Below, in pieces: positions 24,836-37,321 of a DNA stretch of 64,000 nt (the first letter of the stretch is position 1; each line of letters begins with the position of its first letter). Position numbers and translations under genes: made by a program. This DNA comes from Haematobia irritans (lineage: Eukaryota > Arthropoda > Insecta > Diptera > Muscidae): positions 190,059,726-190,123,725 of the forward strand of contig NC_134400.1 of the NCBI RefSeq assembly GCF_050003625.1, written 5' to 3'. The notes beneath the pieces were generated by a model. The model ran no database searches. It saw only the letters and a program-made list of their open reading frames with translations, and was not told the origin of the DNA.

Positions 24836-26131
24836 ACAGGTAGCCTGATAAGTCCCCGGTCTGACACATAGATGGCGTCGCTAGTATTAAATGCATATTA
24901 TTTTTATATAGTACCAACCTTCAAATGATTCGTATCAAAATTTGACATCTGTAAGTCAATTAGTTTGTGAGATAGAGCGTCTTTTGTGAAGCAACTTTTG
25001 TTGTTGTGAAAAAATGGGAAAAAAAGGAATTTCGTGTTTTGATAAAATACTGTTTTCTGAAGGGAAAAAATACGGTGCAAGCAAAAATTTGGCTTGATAA
25101 TTAGTTTCCGGACTCTGCCCCAGGGAAATCAACAATAATTGATTGGTATGCAAAATTCAAGCGTGGTGAAATGAGCACGGAGGACGGTGAACGCAGTGGA
25201 CGCCCGAAAGAGGTGGTTACCGACGAAAACATCAAAAAAATCCACAAAATGATTTTAAATGACCGTAAAATGAAGTTGATCGAGATAGCAGAGGCCTTAA
25301 AGATATCAAAGGAACGTGTTGGTCATATCATTCATCAATATTTGGATATGCGGAAGCTCTGTGCAAAATGGGTGCCGCGCCAGCTCACATTTGACCAAAA
25401 ACAACAACGACTTGATGATTCTGAGCGGTGTTTGCAGCTGTTAACTCGTAATACACCCGAGTTTTTCCGTCGATATGTAACAATCGATGAAACATGGCTC
25501 CATCACTACACTCCTGAGTCCAATCGACAGTCGGCAGAGTGGACAGCGACCGGTGAACCGTCTCCGAAACGTGGAAAGACTCAAAAGTCCGCTGGCAAAG
25601 TAATGGCCTCTGTTTTTTGGTATGCGCATGGAATAATTGTTATCGATTATCTTGAGAAGGGAAAAACCATCAACAGTGACTATTATATGGCGTTATTGGA
25701 GCGTTTAAAGGTCGAAATCGCGGCAAAACGGCCCCATATGAAGAAGAAAAAAGTGTTGTTCCACCAAGACAACGAACCGTGCCACAAGTCATTGAGAACG
25801 ATAGCAAAAATTCATGAATTGGGCTTCAAATTGCTTCCCCATCCACCGTATTCTCCAGATCTGGCCCCCAGCGACTTTTTCTTGTTCTCAGACCTCAAAA
25901 GGATGCTCGCAGGGAAAAAATTTGGCTGCCATGAAGAGATGATCGCCGAAACTGAGGCCTATTTTGAGGCAAACCCGAAGGAGTACTACCAAAATGGTAT
26001 CAAACAATTTGAAGGTCGTTATAATCGCTGTATCGCTCTTGAAGAGAACTATGTTGAATAATAAAAACGAATTTTGACAAAAAAAAAATGTGTTTTTCTT
26101 TGTTAGACCGGGGACTTATCAGCCAACCTGT
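24836..26131 (+). mobile_element. Himar1-like mariner (irritans subfamily), copy 1
   Basis: This 1,296-bp element is flanked by TA on both sides (24834-24835 and 26132-26133), the mariner target duplication. The right terminal inverted repeat reads ACAGGTTGGCTGATAAGTCC on the opposite strand. The left repeat has substitutions (ACAGGTAGCC), which may impair transposase binding. It carries the broken transposase at 25014-26061. Confidence 0.93.
25014..26061 (+). pseudogene. Mariner transposase, broken near the 5' end
   Basis: A mariner transposase cuts and pastes the element at TA sites. Codons from 25171 to the stop at 26059 are continuous and contain the DD34D catalytic triad: IDETW, HQDNEPCH, and APSDF 34 residues after the second Asp. 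The 5' part is damaged. One extra G just after the ATG at 25014 shifts the frame, and the restored frame meets TAG at 25102-25104 where GAG (Glu) is expected, so total length is 1,048 nt rather than 1,047. Other oddities are FWYAHG where FWDAHG is usual and E in HQDNEP in place of A. It is certainly a non-autonomous copy. The 296-residue frame beginning MSTEDGERSG is the remaining 3' portion, not a natural start. Confidence 0.92.
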
Positions 26132-26588
26132 TAACTTTTTACTAACTAATTTGAGACGACCTTTAGCTAACTCAATATTTATGCAATCTTGAATCAGTTG
26201 AATTTTTCCCAAACTCACTTTTTCTCGATCAGCAATGAGTTACCTTTTCGCCCACTCTAAGCTGATGCTTAATAATTTAACTTTCCTTTTTTTCCACTAG
26301 AACCCATCATTATCAGTGACGGAATAACATAAATGGAAACTTCGAATTAAATGTCTGTTTGAAGATGAAGATATTGGGAAATACACTTAAACCTTTTGGA
26401 CTTCCCCGAAAAGTAGGTACAACTCGTTCTGAGTTAAATGAGAAAAATTAAGGCAACACTCAAACTCAAGACAAGATGAACTCAACTAATATTACCCGAA
26501 TTTTTATGTACGTTATATTTTATTTATTGTAAAATAAATTTAAAAAACCTGAATTGTTATTATTATTTTTTAATTAATTCAAAATAAA

Positions 26589-28449
26589 ACAAGTATATAC
26601 GGCCGCAAGTTCGGCCAGGCCGAATCTTATGTACCCACCACCATGGATTGCGTAGAAACTTCTACGAAAGACTGTCATCCACAATCGAATTACTTGGGTT
26701 GTGGTATCTTAAAACTTCTTAACATCGTTTTCTAAATTGTGATTTAGTCCATGCATTGTATATATTAGACAAAAAAGTTGTGTATAGTTAAGTCTACAAA
26801 TAATTACGAATCGATATGGACTTTTTGTACGCAGAGAGCCAGAATTGAAATATGGGGGTCGCTTATATGGGGGCTATATATATATATAATATATATAATT
26901 ATGAACTTGATATGGACCAATTTTTGTGTGATTGGTGATCGATTTATCTGAGGGCCATATATAACTATAGACCGATATGGACCTAGTTAGGCATGGTTGT
27001 TAACGACCATATACTAGCACAATGTACCAAATTTCAACTCACTCGGATGAAATTTGCTCCTCCAAGAGGTTCCAAAACCAAATCTCGGGATCGGTTTATA
27101 TGGGGCTATGTACGATTATGGACTGATATGGACCACTTTTGGCATGGTTGTTAAATATCATATACTACCACCACGTACCAAATTTCAAGCAGATCGGATG
27201 AATTTTGCTTCTCCAAAAGGCACCGGAGGTCAAATCTGGGGATCGGTTTATATGGAAGCTATATATAATTATGGACTGATAGGAACCAATTCCTGCATGG
27301 TTGTTGGATACCATATACTAACATCACGTACCAAATTTCAAACGAATGGGAAGAAATTTACTCTTCCAAGGGGCTCTGGAGGTCAAATCTGGGGATCGGT
27401 TTATATGGGGCCTATATATAATAATGGACCGATTTCGACCAATTTTTGCATGGGAGTTTGAGGCCATATATTAGCACCACGTACCAAATTTCAACTGAAT
27501 CAGATGAATTTTGGTCTTCCAAGAGGTTCCGGAGGTCAAATCTGGTGATCGGTTTATATGGGGGCTATATATAATTATGAACCGATGTGGACCAATTTTT
27601 GCATGATTGTTCGAGACCATATATTTACACCATGTACCAAATTTCAGCCGGATCGGATGAAATTTGCTTCTCTTAGGGCCTCGCAAGCCAAATCGGGGGA
27701 TCGGTTTATATGGGGGCTACATATAATTATGGACCGATGTGGATCAATTTTTGCATGGTTGTTAGAGACCATATACTAAAACCATGTACCAAATTTCAGC
27801 CGGATCGGATGAAATTTGCTTCTCTTAGGGGCCTCGCAAGCCAAATCGGGGGATCGGTTTATATGGGGGCTACATATAATTATGGACCGATGTGGACCAA
27901 TTTTTGCATGGTTGTTAGAGACCATATACTAACACCATGTACCAAATTTCAGCCGGATCAGATGAAATTTGCTTCTCTTAGAGGCCTCGCAAGCCAAATC
28001 GGGGGATCGGTTTATATGGGGGCTACATATAATTATGGACCGATGTGGACCAATTTTTGCATGATTGTTAGAGACCATATACTAACACCATGTACCAAAT
28101 TTCAGCCGGATCGGATGAAATTTGCTTCTCTTAGAGGCCTCGCAAGCCAAATTTTGGGGTCCGTTTATATGGGGGCTATAGGTAAAAGTGGACCGATATG
28201 GCCCATTTGCAATACCATCCGACCTACATCAATAACAACTACTTGTGCCAAGTTTCAAGTCGATAGCTTGTTTCGTTCGGAAGTTAGCGTGATTTCAACA
28301 GACGGACGGACGGACATGCTCAGATCGACTCAGAATTTCACCACGATCCAGAATATATATACTTTATGGGGTCTTAGAGCAATATTTCGATGTGTTACAA
28401 ACGGAATGACAAAGTTAATATACCCCCCATCCTATGGTGGAGGGTATAA
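26589..28449 (+). mobile_element. Family A 153-bp-repeat element, copy A2 (most complete)
   Basis: It starts ACAAGTATATACGGCCG, then the TTCGGCCAGGCCGAA hairpin, a ~400-bp head and about nine tandem units. The last units are spaced exactly 153 bp (27710, 27863, 28016). The tail contains GACGGACGGACGGACATG and ends with the hairpin at 28421-28447 and GGGTATAAT. The 266-codon open frame from 27710 is the 51-residue repeat beginning MGATYNYGPMWTNFC. Confidence 0.85.
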
Positions 28450-28540
28450 TGAATCAAAAATAATAAAACAAAAACAAAATATTTTATTATCCACAAAGAG
28501 CTCACCATAAACTAAATATGCTCATATAATATCAGTCTAA

Positions 28541-29087
28541 CGGCCATTTTCATAAAGCTCTGTTAGTGTTCCGTTAACTAACCAACTTTTAAACCGTATT
28601 ATAGACGAAGCTGCCATCTTGCCCTTTATATTCTATAGGCCAGTTAGGAACTTAACTGACGACAATTGTTCAGTTAAAGTTAACCGGAGAGAAGATATTT
28701 GCAATTTACTCTCTGTTAACTGGCAGTTAAAGCCTAACGGAGCTACATAGGTTAGGTTAGGTTAGGTGGCAGCCCGATGTATCAGGCTCACTTAGACTAT
28801 TCAGTCCATTGTGATACCACATTGGTGAACTTCTCTCTTATCACTGAGTGCTGACCGATTCCATGTTAAGCTCAAGGAAAAGGGACCTACTTTTTATAGC
28901 CGAGTCCGAACGGCGTTCCACATTGTAGTGAAACCACTTAGAGAAGCTTTGAAACTCTCAGAAATGTCACAAGCATTACTGAGATGGGATAATCCACCGC
29001 TGAAAAACTTTTTGGTGTTCGGACGAAGCAGGCGGGCATGCTAACCATTGCACCACGGTGGCTCCCGGAGATACATGAAAATGGCCG
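28541..29087. mobile_element. TIR MITE (CGGCCATTTTCAT ends) split by a SINE
   Basis: The left end CGGCCATTTTCAT (28541-28553), followed by AGCTCTGTTAG, is mirrored at the right by ATGAAAATGGCCG (29075-29087) and, before the SINE, CTAACGGAGCT. Removing the SINE leaves a ~230-bp non-coding element. Superfamily not recognised. Confidence 0.6.
28749..29066 (-). mobile_element. tRNA-derived SINE inserted in a MITE
   Basis: On the minus strand it starts GGGAGCCACCGTGGTGCAAT (A-box-like) and ends in CCTAACC repeats. Part of the head before the B box is missing: GCAGGCGGGCATG abuts the GGTGTTCGG segment. The flanks GGAGCTACAT (28739-28748) and GGAGATACAT (29067-29076) form a 10-bp target duplication with one mismatch. 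Confidence 0.85.
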
Positions 29088-29752
29088 CAAAGCTAACTCA
29101 CTTTGAGCTAACTTTTGGTTATGTAGGGTTGAGTGAGGACTGACTCGTTCCAATGACAACACGCGTTAAAACTGAATAGGATTTTACATGGGAAATGAGT
29201 TAGGTTTTGAGTCACCTGTGACTCAGTTATGACTAACAATTTATTAACTTAAAGTCACCTCAATTTCCTACAGGGCTGATTTCCTTTATCGAATTTTCAT
29301 TTTCTTTTTGCTATACATGCACAAAGGTACTCACATACAATAAAATGCCATTTTAAAAATGCAAACTATAACAAAAACTTCAAAGTCAAACATATTTTCT
29401 GAATTTCAAACCAAAAATGCAAAATCTTTAAAATATCCTCTTAGCCTACATTTGAAGTCTTTTTATTTATAATCCAAACATTCAATAACCCACTTAATTC
29501 AAAAATGATATCTTTAATTTGCAAAATGTTGGTTTTTTTTTACTTCAAGAAATCTTTTCCTTAGTTCAAAGACATTCGCGTTTAGAGAAGTGATGTTTAT
29601 TTCCAAGATATGTATCCTAAATTTAATGAAAAAAAATTAAAGCAAATATTATGTATTTTATTTTAAATAAATTTGTGCTTAATATAGCAAAAACCGTATA
29701 TTCTAAAATTAAGATTCCATAATCTTTGATATAAGGTTAATAAATTTTGTAT

Positions 29753-31780
29753 TTATACCCTGCGCCACACTGTGGAACAGGGTATTATAAGTTAGCGCAT
29801 ATGTTTGTAACACCCAGAAGGAGACGAGATAGACACATGGTGTCTTTGGCAATAATGCTCAGGGTGGGACCCTGAGTCGATATAAGCATGTCCGTCTGTC
29901 CGTCCGTCCGTCCGTCTGTCTGTGAACACAATTTTGTGATCAAAGTCTAGGTCGCAATTTAAGTCCAATCGCCTTCAAATTTGGCATATGTTCCTAATTT
30001 GGGTCAGAATAGCACCCTATTGATTTTGGAAGAACTCGGCGCAGATTTAGATATAGCTCCCATATATATATTTCGCCCGATATGCACTAATATGGACACA
30101 GCAGCCAGAGTTTTATACCGATTTGCTTGAAATTTTGTACAAAATTTTGTAACACCCAGAAGGAGACGAGATAGACACATGGTGTCTTTGGCAATAATGC
30201 TCAGGGTGGGTCCCTGAGTCGATATAACCATGTCCGTCTGTCCGTCCGTCCCTCCGTCCGTCTGTCTGTGAACACATTTTTGTGATCAAAGTCTAGGTCG
30301 CAATTTAATTCCAATCGTCTTCAAATTTGGCACATGTTCCTAATTTGGGTCAGAATAGCACCCTATTGATTTTGGAAGAACTCGGTTCAGATTTAGATAT
30401 AGCTCCCATATATATATTTCGCCCGATATGCACTAATATGGACCCAGCAGCCAGAGTTTTATACCGATTTGCTTGAAATTTTGTACAAACATAACACATA
30501 GTCGTATAGTCAAGTGTGCAAAATGTGATTGAAATCGGTTCAGATTTAGATATAGCTCCCATATATATCTTTCGCCCGATATGGACTAATATGGTCCTAA
30601 AAGCCAGAGTTTTTGCCCAATTTGGTTGAAATTTTGCACAGGGAGTAGATTTAGCATTGTAGCTATGTGTGGCAAATTTGGTTGAAATCGATTCAGATTT
30701 ATATATAGCTCCCATATATATCTTTCGCCCGATATGCACTTATATGGACCTAGAAGCCAGAGTTTTATCCCGATTAGCTTGAAATTTTGCACAAAGAGTA
30801 CAATTGGTAGTATAGTCATGTGTGCCAAATTTGATCGAAATCGGTTCAGATTTAGATATAGCTTCCATATATATTTTTCGCCCGATATGGACTTATATGG
30901 CCCCAGAAGCCAGAGTTTTGGCCGAATTTGGTTGAAATTTTGCACTAGGAGTACAATTAGTAATATAGTCATGTGTGCACAATTTCATTGAAATCGGTTC
31001 AGATTTAGATATAGCTCCCATATATATATATTTCGCCCGATATGGACTAATATGGTCCTAAAAGCCAGAGTTTTGGGCCAATTTGGTTGAAAATTTGCAC
31101 AGGGAGTTGATTTAGCATTGTAGCTATGCGTGCCAAATTTGATTGAAATCGGTTCAGATTTAGATATAGCTTCCATATATATTTTTCGCCCGATATGGAC
31201 TTACATGGCCCCAGAAGCCAGAGTTTTGGCTCAATTTGGTTGAAAATTTGCACTAGGAGTACAATTGGTAATATAGTCAAGTGTGCCAAATTTGATTGAA
31301 ATCGGTTCAGATTTAGATATAGCTCCCATATATATGTTTTTCTGATTCAGACAAAAATGGTCAAAATATCAACATTTTCCTTGTTAAATCGCCACTGCTT
31401 AGTCGAAAAGTTGTAAAAATGACTCTAATTTTCCTAAACTTCTAATACATATATCGAGCGATAAATCATAAATAAACGTTTGCGAAGTTTCCTTAAAATT
31501 GCTTCAAATTTAAATGTTTCCCATATTTTTTTTTACTAAAATTGTGTTCCACCCTAGTGCATTAGCCAATTTAAATTTTGAGTCTATAGATTTTGTAAAA
31601 GTCTATCAAATTCTGTCCAAATCGAGTGATATTTAAATGTATGTATTTGGGACAAACCTTTATATATAGCACCCAACACATTTGACGTATGTGATATGGT
31701 ATAGAAAATTTAGATCTACAAAGTGGTGCAGGGTATAATATAGTCGGCCCCGCGCGACTTTAGACTTTCCTTACTTGTTT
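29753..31780 (-). mobile_element. Family B 153-bp-repeat element, copy B1
   Basis: On the minus strand it begins ACAAGTAAGGAAAGTCTAAA and runs through a GTCGG...CCGAC hairpin. It then contains units spaced 153 bp: CAGATTTAGATATAG at 30388, 30541, 30694, 30847 and 31000, then 31155 and 31308. It ends with a GGAC-repeat, CATGTGTCTATCTCGTCTCC and the terminal hairpin ATACCCTG...CAGGGTAT. The end segment is tandemly duplicated (342-bp period, 29811 and 30153). Confidence 0.82.
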
Positions 31781-33524
31781 TTTTTTTTTTTAGTTTTTGA
31801 ATTGGAAGATTAGTCGACTTAGACTTTTTTCCTTTTTTGGTCCAGTTTACCATAAATATATTTTTAATACTCAAATACACAAGCTATATACCCATACACC
31901 ACATAACACGATGAGTGATTATTTCAATTTGTTTTTCTCCCCTTAATTTAATTTCAATAACACTTAGTAACACTTAATTCACTCTATTAAACACAAGTAC
32001 CGTTACGATTTTATTTTAAAATGTTTATTAAAATCATCACAAACAAGATAAATAGAATCACCAACTATATTTGAGACAAGCCATTTCAAATATGTTTTCA
32101 TAGGCTTCCGGTTTCTCACTGATGCAACTCTAACTATTGAGAGTAATAGTCTATCTACTGAGAGATAGTAAATACATTTATACCAATTCAATGTCAAGGT
32201 AACCTATGGCAAACGATATTAGCTACACATACACAATTAACTATGTCTATGAGGAACATCCACATTTATAACAACAGCTCGCTCGCCATCACGTTGTGGG
32301 GGCAAGATAAACACACATTTACCAGAGAGCAAGAGAGAGAGAGAGACTATACAGCATTTATGCTAAAAAAAACGTGAAGGTGAGTAAGTAGAGTTTTAGA
32401 AAAAACAAAACTCTTTCTTTTATCACAACACACATATATACACTCAAACTCACAACAATTACACTAACACGATGTTATTTATTAGACACGGATTTCTCTT
32501 TCAACAGTTTTTTCGGGATTTTTTTATTCTACAATTGTCTCAACCTCTGAAGGCTGTTTGAGGTTCATTAGGTCTGTCAATAAATTGATTCCTACTATCT
32601 GGGATTGTTGAGAACGGATGCTGTTATTGCGTGCCACCAGTAATCTGACAACCAAAAGCTTTGAAAACACTTCACTAACTAAAATATGCGTCCAGACATC
32701 AATACGTCACAGGCCAACACCGCTGTCTTCATTCCGTTATGCTTCGCATATACGAAAAGGTGAAAGCATGAAGCTGTCTGTGTGTGTGTGTGTGCGTGTG
32801 TTTCTTTGAGTATTTGTGGCTATAATTGTGTCTTTAGGTATGATTGTGGTTGTGTTGAAAGAAAAGCAAACGAAAGGAAAAAAACACCAATAAATTGGCT
32901 CTAAGGTAAAAAAGGCGCCAAAATATCTACACCGAATGGAATGGACGATGTTAAGGACAGACAAAAGCGCGCACACACACTCATACATACAATACTTGAA
33001 CTTGTACAATTACACGTTATACAAGGATACCTACTCTATATACAATACATGCAACAAGTTTACCATAAAAACTCGTATGAACTCAACAAAAAAAAAAAAA
33101 ATAAAGGAAAGTCAACAAGGAGGAAGGATACATGTTGCTGTCAATAATAAATATGTACATACATTTATCGAAATGTATAGCATTGTATACACAGTTTATG
33201 TATGTATATGGAGCATTGAGTATTCAGGTGAATATGCATATGTGTGTGCGTGTGTGTGTGTGCGAAAAAGGTTAACGGTGATTTATTTTTGCTGCTTTGA
33301 ATATGAAATTGCGTTATTTAGAGAATTTATAAATGTGAAATGTTTACATGTACACAACAGCCTAAAGAATGTTTATCGTTTATGTCGTATAAAATATTAA
33401 TTAGAGATATGTTTATATACATTTTTTTTTTGCTTTGTTAAAATTCAGTAATATTTAAATTTCTGCCAGACGGTGAACATATCTTTTGGCAAATAAAGCA
33501 AGATTCAATTTAGAGTTTTAACCT
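31781..33524. other. Unique DNA with GA and GT/CA microsatellites
   Basis: An AGAGAG run at 32333-32344 and GT/CA repeats at about 32780, 32972 and 33244. The frames of 154 and 90 codons here are cysteine/tyrosine-rich read-throughs of simple sequence. The GAGAG tract is of the type bound by GAGA factor, but no transcript evidence exists. Confidence 0.5.
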
Positions 33525-33815
33525 ACATACACTGAAAAAAACATTGCCGTGAGGTCAAAGATTTCATGTTTTTAAAATACGAATGCAAATTTTGCTTAGC
33601 ATAGACAACGAATTTCTCTAATATAAAGTTTTTTTTTCTTTGTCCAAAAGTCGATAAACTTTTCAATGAAGTCGTATTGTCCTTATAATTAAGTGATTTG
33701 ACTTAAAAATGTGTATCATAACATGAAAGAAAAAATGTTTGGGCTAAGGTCAACTTGACTTCAATAATTCAGAAAAATTCTTTAAATTAAATGAAAGTGT
33801 CTTTAAAATTATTGT
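33525..33815. mobile_element. Possible CACTGAAAAAA-ended MITE
   Basis: TACACTGAAAAAAACA at 33528 opens an AT-rich non-coding block ahead of the satellite. A similar opening (TACACTGAAAAAACA) occurs at 47357-47790, also just before a satellite array. The far ends are not defined. Confidence 0.35.
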
Positions 33816-33819
33816 CTTT

Positions 33820-35990
33820 AGAAAATTTGGCCAAAATTTTATTTCTATAGAAAATTATGTCGAAATTTTATTTCTATCGAAAAATTGGGCAAAATTTTAT
33901 TTCTATAGAAAATTTTGTCAACATTTTATTTCTATAGAAAATTATGTCGAAATTTTATTTCTATCGAAAAATTGGGCAAAATTTTATTTCTATAGAAAAT
34001 TTTGTCAAAATTTTATTTTTACAGGAAATTTTGTCGAAATTTTATTTCAATGTAAAATTTTTACAAAATTTTATTTCTATAGAAAACCACAAAACCACTC
34101 GAACCAAACATAGTCTACAAAAATTTGGAGAATATTCTACCAAAAAAAAAACACAAAAAATTTCTATAGAAAATTTTGTCAAAATTTTATTTCTATAGAA
34201 AATTTTGTGGAAATTTTATTTCTATAGAATGTTTGGCCGAAATTTTATTCCTGGAGAAAATTTTGTCACAATTTCATTTCTATATAAAATTTTGTCAAAA
34301 TTTTATTTTTATAGAAACTTTTGTCAAATTTTTATTTCTTTAGAAAATTGTGTCAAAATTTTATTTCTATAGAAAATTGTGTCAAAATTTTTATTTCTAT
34401 AGAAAATTTTGTCAAAATTTTATTTTTATAGAAAATTTTGTCGAAATTTTATTTCTATGGAAAATTTTGTCAAAATTGTATTTTTACAGAAAATTTTTAC
34501 AAAATTTTATTTCTATAGAAAACCACAAAACCACTCGAACCAAAAATAATCTACGAAAATTTGGAGAACATTATACCAAAAAACACACACACACACAAAT
34601 GTCTATAGAAAATGTTGTCAAAATTTTATTTTTATAGAAAATTGTGTCAAAATTTTATTTCTATAGAAAATTTTCGTCAAAATTTTATTTCTATAGAAAA
34701 TTTTCGTCAAAATTTTATTTCTAGAAAATTTTGTCAAAATTTTATTTCTATAGATAATTTGTGTCAATATTTTATTTCTTTAGAAAATTGTGTCAACATT
34801 TTATTTCTATAGAGAATTTTGTCAAATTTTTATTTTTATAGAAAATTTTGTCGAAATTTTATTTCTATAGAAAATTTTGTCAACATTTTATTTCTATAGA
34901 AAATTTTGTCAAAATTTTATTTCTATAGAGAATTTTGTCAAATTTTTATTTTTACAGAAAATTTTGTCGAAATTTTATTTCTATAGAAAATTTTGTCAAA
35001 ATTTTATTTTTAAAGAAAATTTTGTCGAAATTTTATTTCTATGGAAAATTTTTACAAAATTTTATTTATATAGAAAACCACAAAACCACTCGAACCAAAC
35101 ATAATCTACGAAAATTTGGAGAATATTCTACCAAAAAAAATACGCACACACAAAAAATTTCTATCGAAAATTTTGTTGAAAGTTTATTTCTATAGAAAAT
35201 TTGGCCAAAATTTTATTTCTATAGAAAATTTTGTCAAAATTTTATTTCTATAGAAAATTTTATCAAAATTTTATTTCTATAGAAAATTTTGTCAAAATTT
35301 TATTTCTATAGAAAATTTGTGTCAAAATTTTATTTTTATAGAAAATTTTGTCGAAATTTAATTTCTACAGAATATTTGGCCAAAATTTTATTTCTATAGA
35401 AAATTTTGTCAAAATTTTATTTCTATAGAAAATTTTGTCAAAATTTTATTTCTATAGAAAATTTTATCAAAATTTTATTTCTATAGAAAATTTTGTCAAA
35501 ATTTTATTTCTATATTTTATTTGTATAGAAAATTTTGTCAAAATTTTATTTCTATAGAAAATTTGTGTCAAAATTTTATTTTTATAGAAAATTTTGTCGA
35601 AATTTAATTTCTACAGAATATTTGGCCAAAATTTTATTTCTATAGAAAATTTTGTCAAAATTTTATTTCTATAGAAAATTTTGTCAAAATTTTATTTCTA
35701 TAGAAAATTTTATCAAAATTTTATTTCTATAGAAAATTTTGTCAAAATTTTATTTCTATATTTTATTTGTATAGAAAATTTTGTCAAAATTTTATTTCTA
35801 TAGAAAATTTGTGTCAAAATTTTATTTTTATAGAAAATTTTGTCGAAATTTAATTTCTACAGAATATTTGGCCAAAATTTTATTTCTATAGAAAATTTTG
35901 TCAAAATTTTATTTCTATAGAAAATTTTGTCAAAATTTTTTTTCTATAGAAAATTTTGACAAAATTTTCTATAGATTGAAGGCATTTCGA
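33820..35990 (+). repeat. 29-bp satellite array S5 with 246-bp higher-order repeat
   Basis: Forward monomers. CAGAATATTTGGCC recurs at 35368, 35614 and 35860, exactly 246 bp apart with almost no differences. An unrelated ~75-bp insert (CCACTCGAACC) recurs at 34095, 34531 and 35086. The last few monomers switch to GACAAAA orientation near 35950. Confidence 0.97.
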
Positions 35991-37210
35991 TTAAAAATTA
36001 ATTGGAGCAATTAATTTCATAAATGAAGAAAAAAACTATTTTTTTTCTGTGCAGTATTAAAGTAACTAACAATGTTACGAGAAACAAAAGATGTATTCAC
36101 ATTTTTGAATGCTGGATGGCTCTAACATGTGATTTGCTAGACAAATATAAACCAATCACGCTTGAATTCCATCATTAATTAATTTATATCTGAATTCAAT
36201 AGATTAAAAGGCTTTTGTAAGCTTTGTAAAAAATAAAGTTAAGTGTCACTTGAATGACGAGTTGATATTGGTTGCAATACGTATCAGACACCCTATATTA
36301 TAACAGACGTTACGTAGCTCCCTTTCTCTCCCATTTAGTTTTGTCCTCAACGATTCAATTTCTAATTTACTGATAACGAATTTCTTTCTCTTAGCCAATC
36401 ACCTATAAGGCTCTGGAAATTACGACTCCTAAACTGTAATATGCTTAAATTTAAATATTATTACGCTTAAAATTCAATTTCATACAATGGATGAACTAAT
36501 AAAATAGAGCAAAGAATGGAAGAAATTATCCTGCAATGTTTTCATACAGAAGTTTCAGAGATTTCAACAAACCGATAGGAGCATGGCAATGATTTGATCT
36601 TGAATAACACAGCGATCAGCCTAATAGTTCTATGCATTACAAAAGGAATAATAAAGTGAATATATCCCTTATTCTATTTATGATGACAAAAACATTTTAA
36701 CACATAATATATGTCACCAAATTGCTAAGAAAAACAATTTCTATGAAAACAAGCTAAAAAAGTTTCAGGAAAGGTTCATTTTTTTACTGTAAGCACTGCA
36801 CACATAAAAGTGCTTAGCATCCTCTGAGATAGCATTAGTTATTAAAAAAGACTGTATTTTTATCTCCTTGGAAACAATTCTTGAGTTTGCAAAAATGACA
36901 ATTATATTAGATCTTAAAGAAATTAATATGAATTATACGTCACAATATACAATAAATATTTTTTTTACTAAAACTACACACAAAATTTATATATTCTATA
37001 GATACAAGTATAATCACATTTTATTACTTACCTTTTATGTTTACCTTGTGAAATTTTTGGCACATATTTGTTTGAAAAAATCTTAAGCTATTATTAACTT
37101 TCAAAGCCAAATTAAAAAAAAATATTGCTACATACACGTTGTATATTTTATCTTACATCAGAGTTACTTTAAATCCACACCCGAATAAATAGGAAAATTT
37201 TGAGACTTAC
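35991..37210. other. Intron sequence flanking the P-loop exon
   Basis: Unique AT-rich DNA between satellite S5 and the exon at 37211. No other exon recognised. Confidence 0.5.
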
Positions 37211-37321
37211 CGTTAACGCTATACCCACTGTGGCAGAAAAGGAACCCAATCGAAATTCTCCTGTATTATATTTAACAAGGAATGATGTCTTTCCCACTCC
37301 AGAATCGCCCAATAATATAGT
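37211..37321 (-). CDS. Rab26: Second coding exon of the Rab26-like GTPase: P-loop and switch I
   Basis: This 37-codon exon is too short to show as a long open frame. It translates as TILLGDSGVGKTSFLVKY, then NTGEFRLGSFSATVGIALT. GDSGVGKT is the Walker A/P-loop that binds GTP phosphates, and the Thr of SATVGI is the invariant switch I Thr that coordinates Mg. Both splice sites are strong. The acceptor ends in CAG (AG at 37323-37322) after a T-rich tract, with a branch-like TACTAAT at 37366-37360; the donor is ACG followed by a perfect GTAAGT. Both boundaries are phase 0, matching the exon at 42769-43149. The residues after the P-loop (KYNTGEFRLGSFSATVGIAL) match what I remember of fly Rab26, which acts in vesicle and autophagy trafficking. 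The WDTAG and NKxD exons are absent from 1-37210 on this strand, so the gene continues beyond the window. Confidence 0.82.

Larger units (their letters stand above)
1..37210 (-). other. Probable intron 2 of the Rab26-like gene (incomplete, >37 kb)
   Basis: The donor GTAAGT follows the exon at 37211-37321. No plausible continuation of a Rab domain (WDTAGQE, NKxD, SAK) was found on the minus strand down to base 1, so the next exon should lie outside the window. The interval is filled by satellite arrays, mariners, SINEs, MITEs and 153-bp-repeat elements, listed separately. A small unrecognised exon inside cannot be excluded by eye. Confidence 0.55.

Noticed and set aside
28750..28772. Telomeric TTAGG array
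   Set aside because: The TTAGGT repeats are the short 3' tail of a SINE, also seen at 46.3, 52.4 and 53.2 kb.
32936..33400. 154-codon plus-strand frame
   Set aside because: Runs through poly-A, GT and CA simple sequence, with no domain or splice context.
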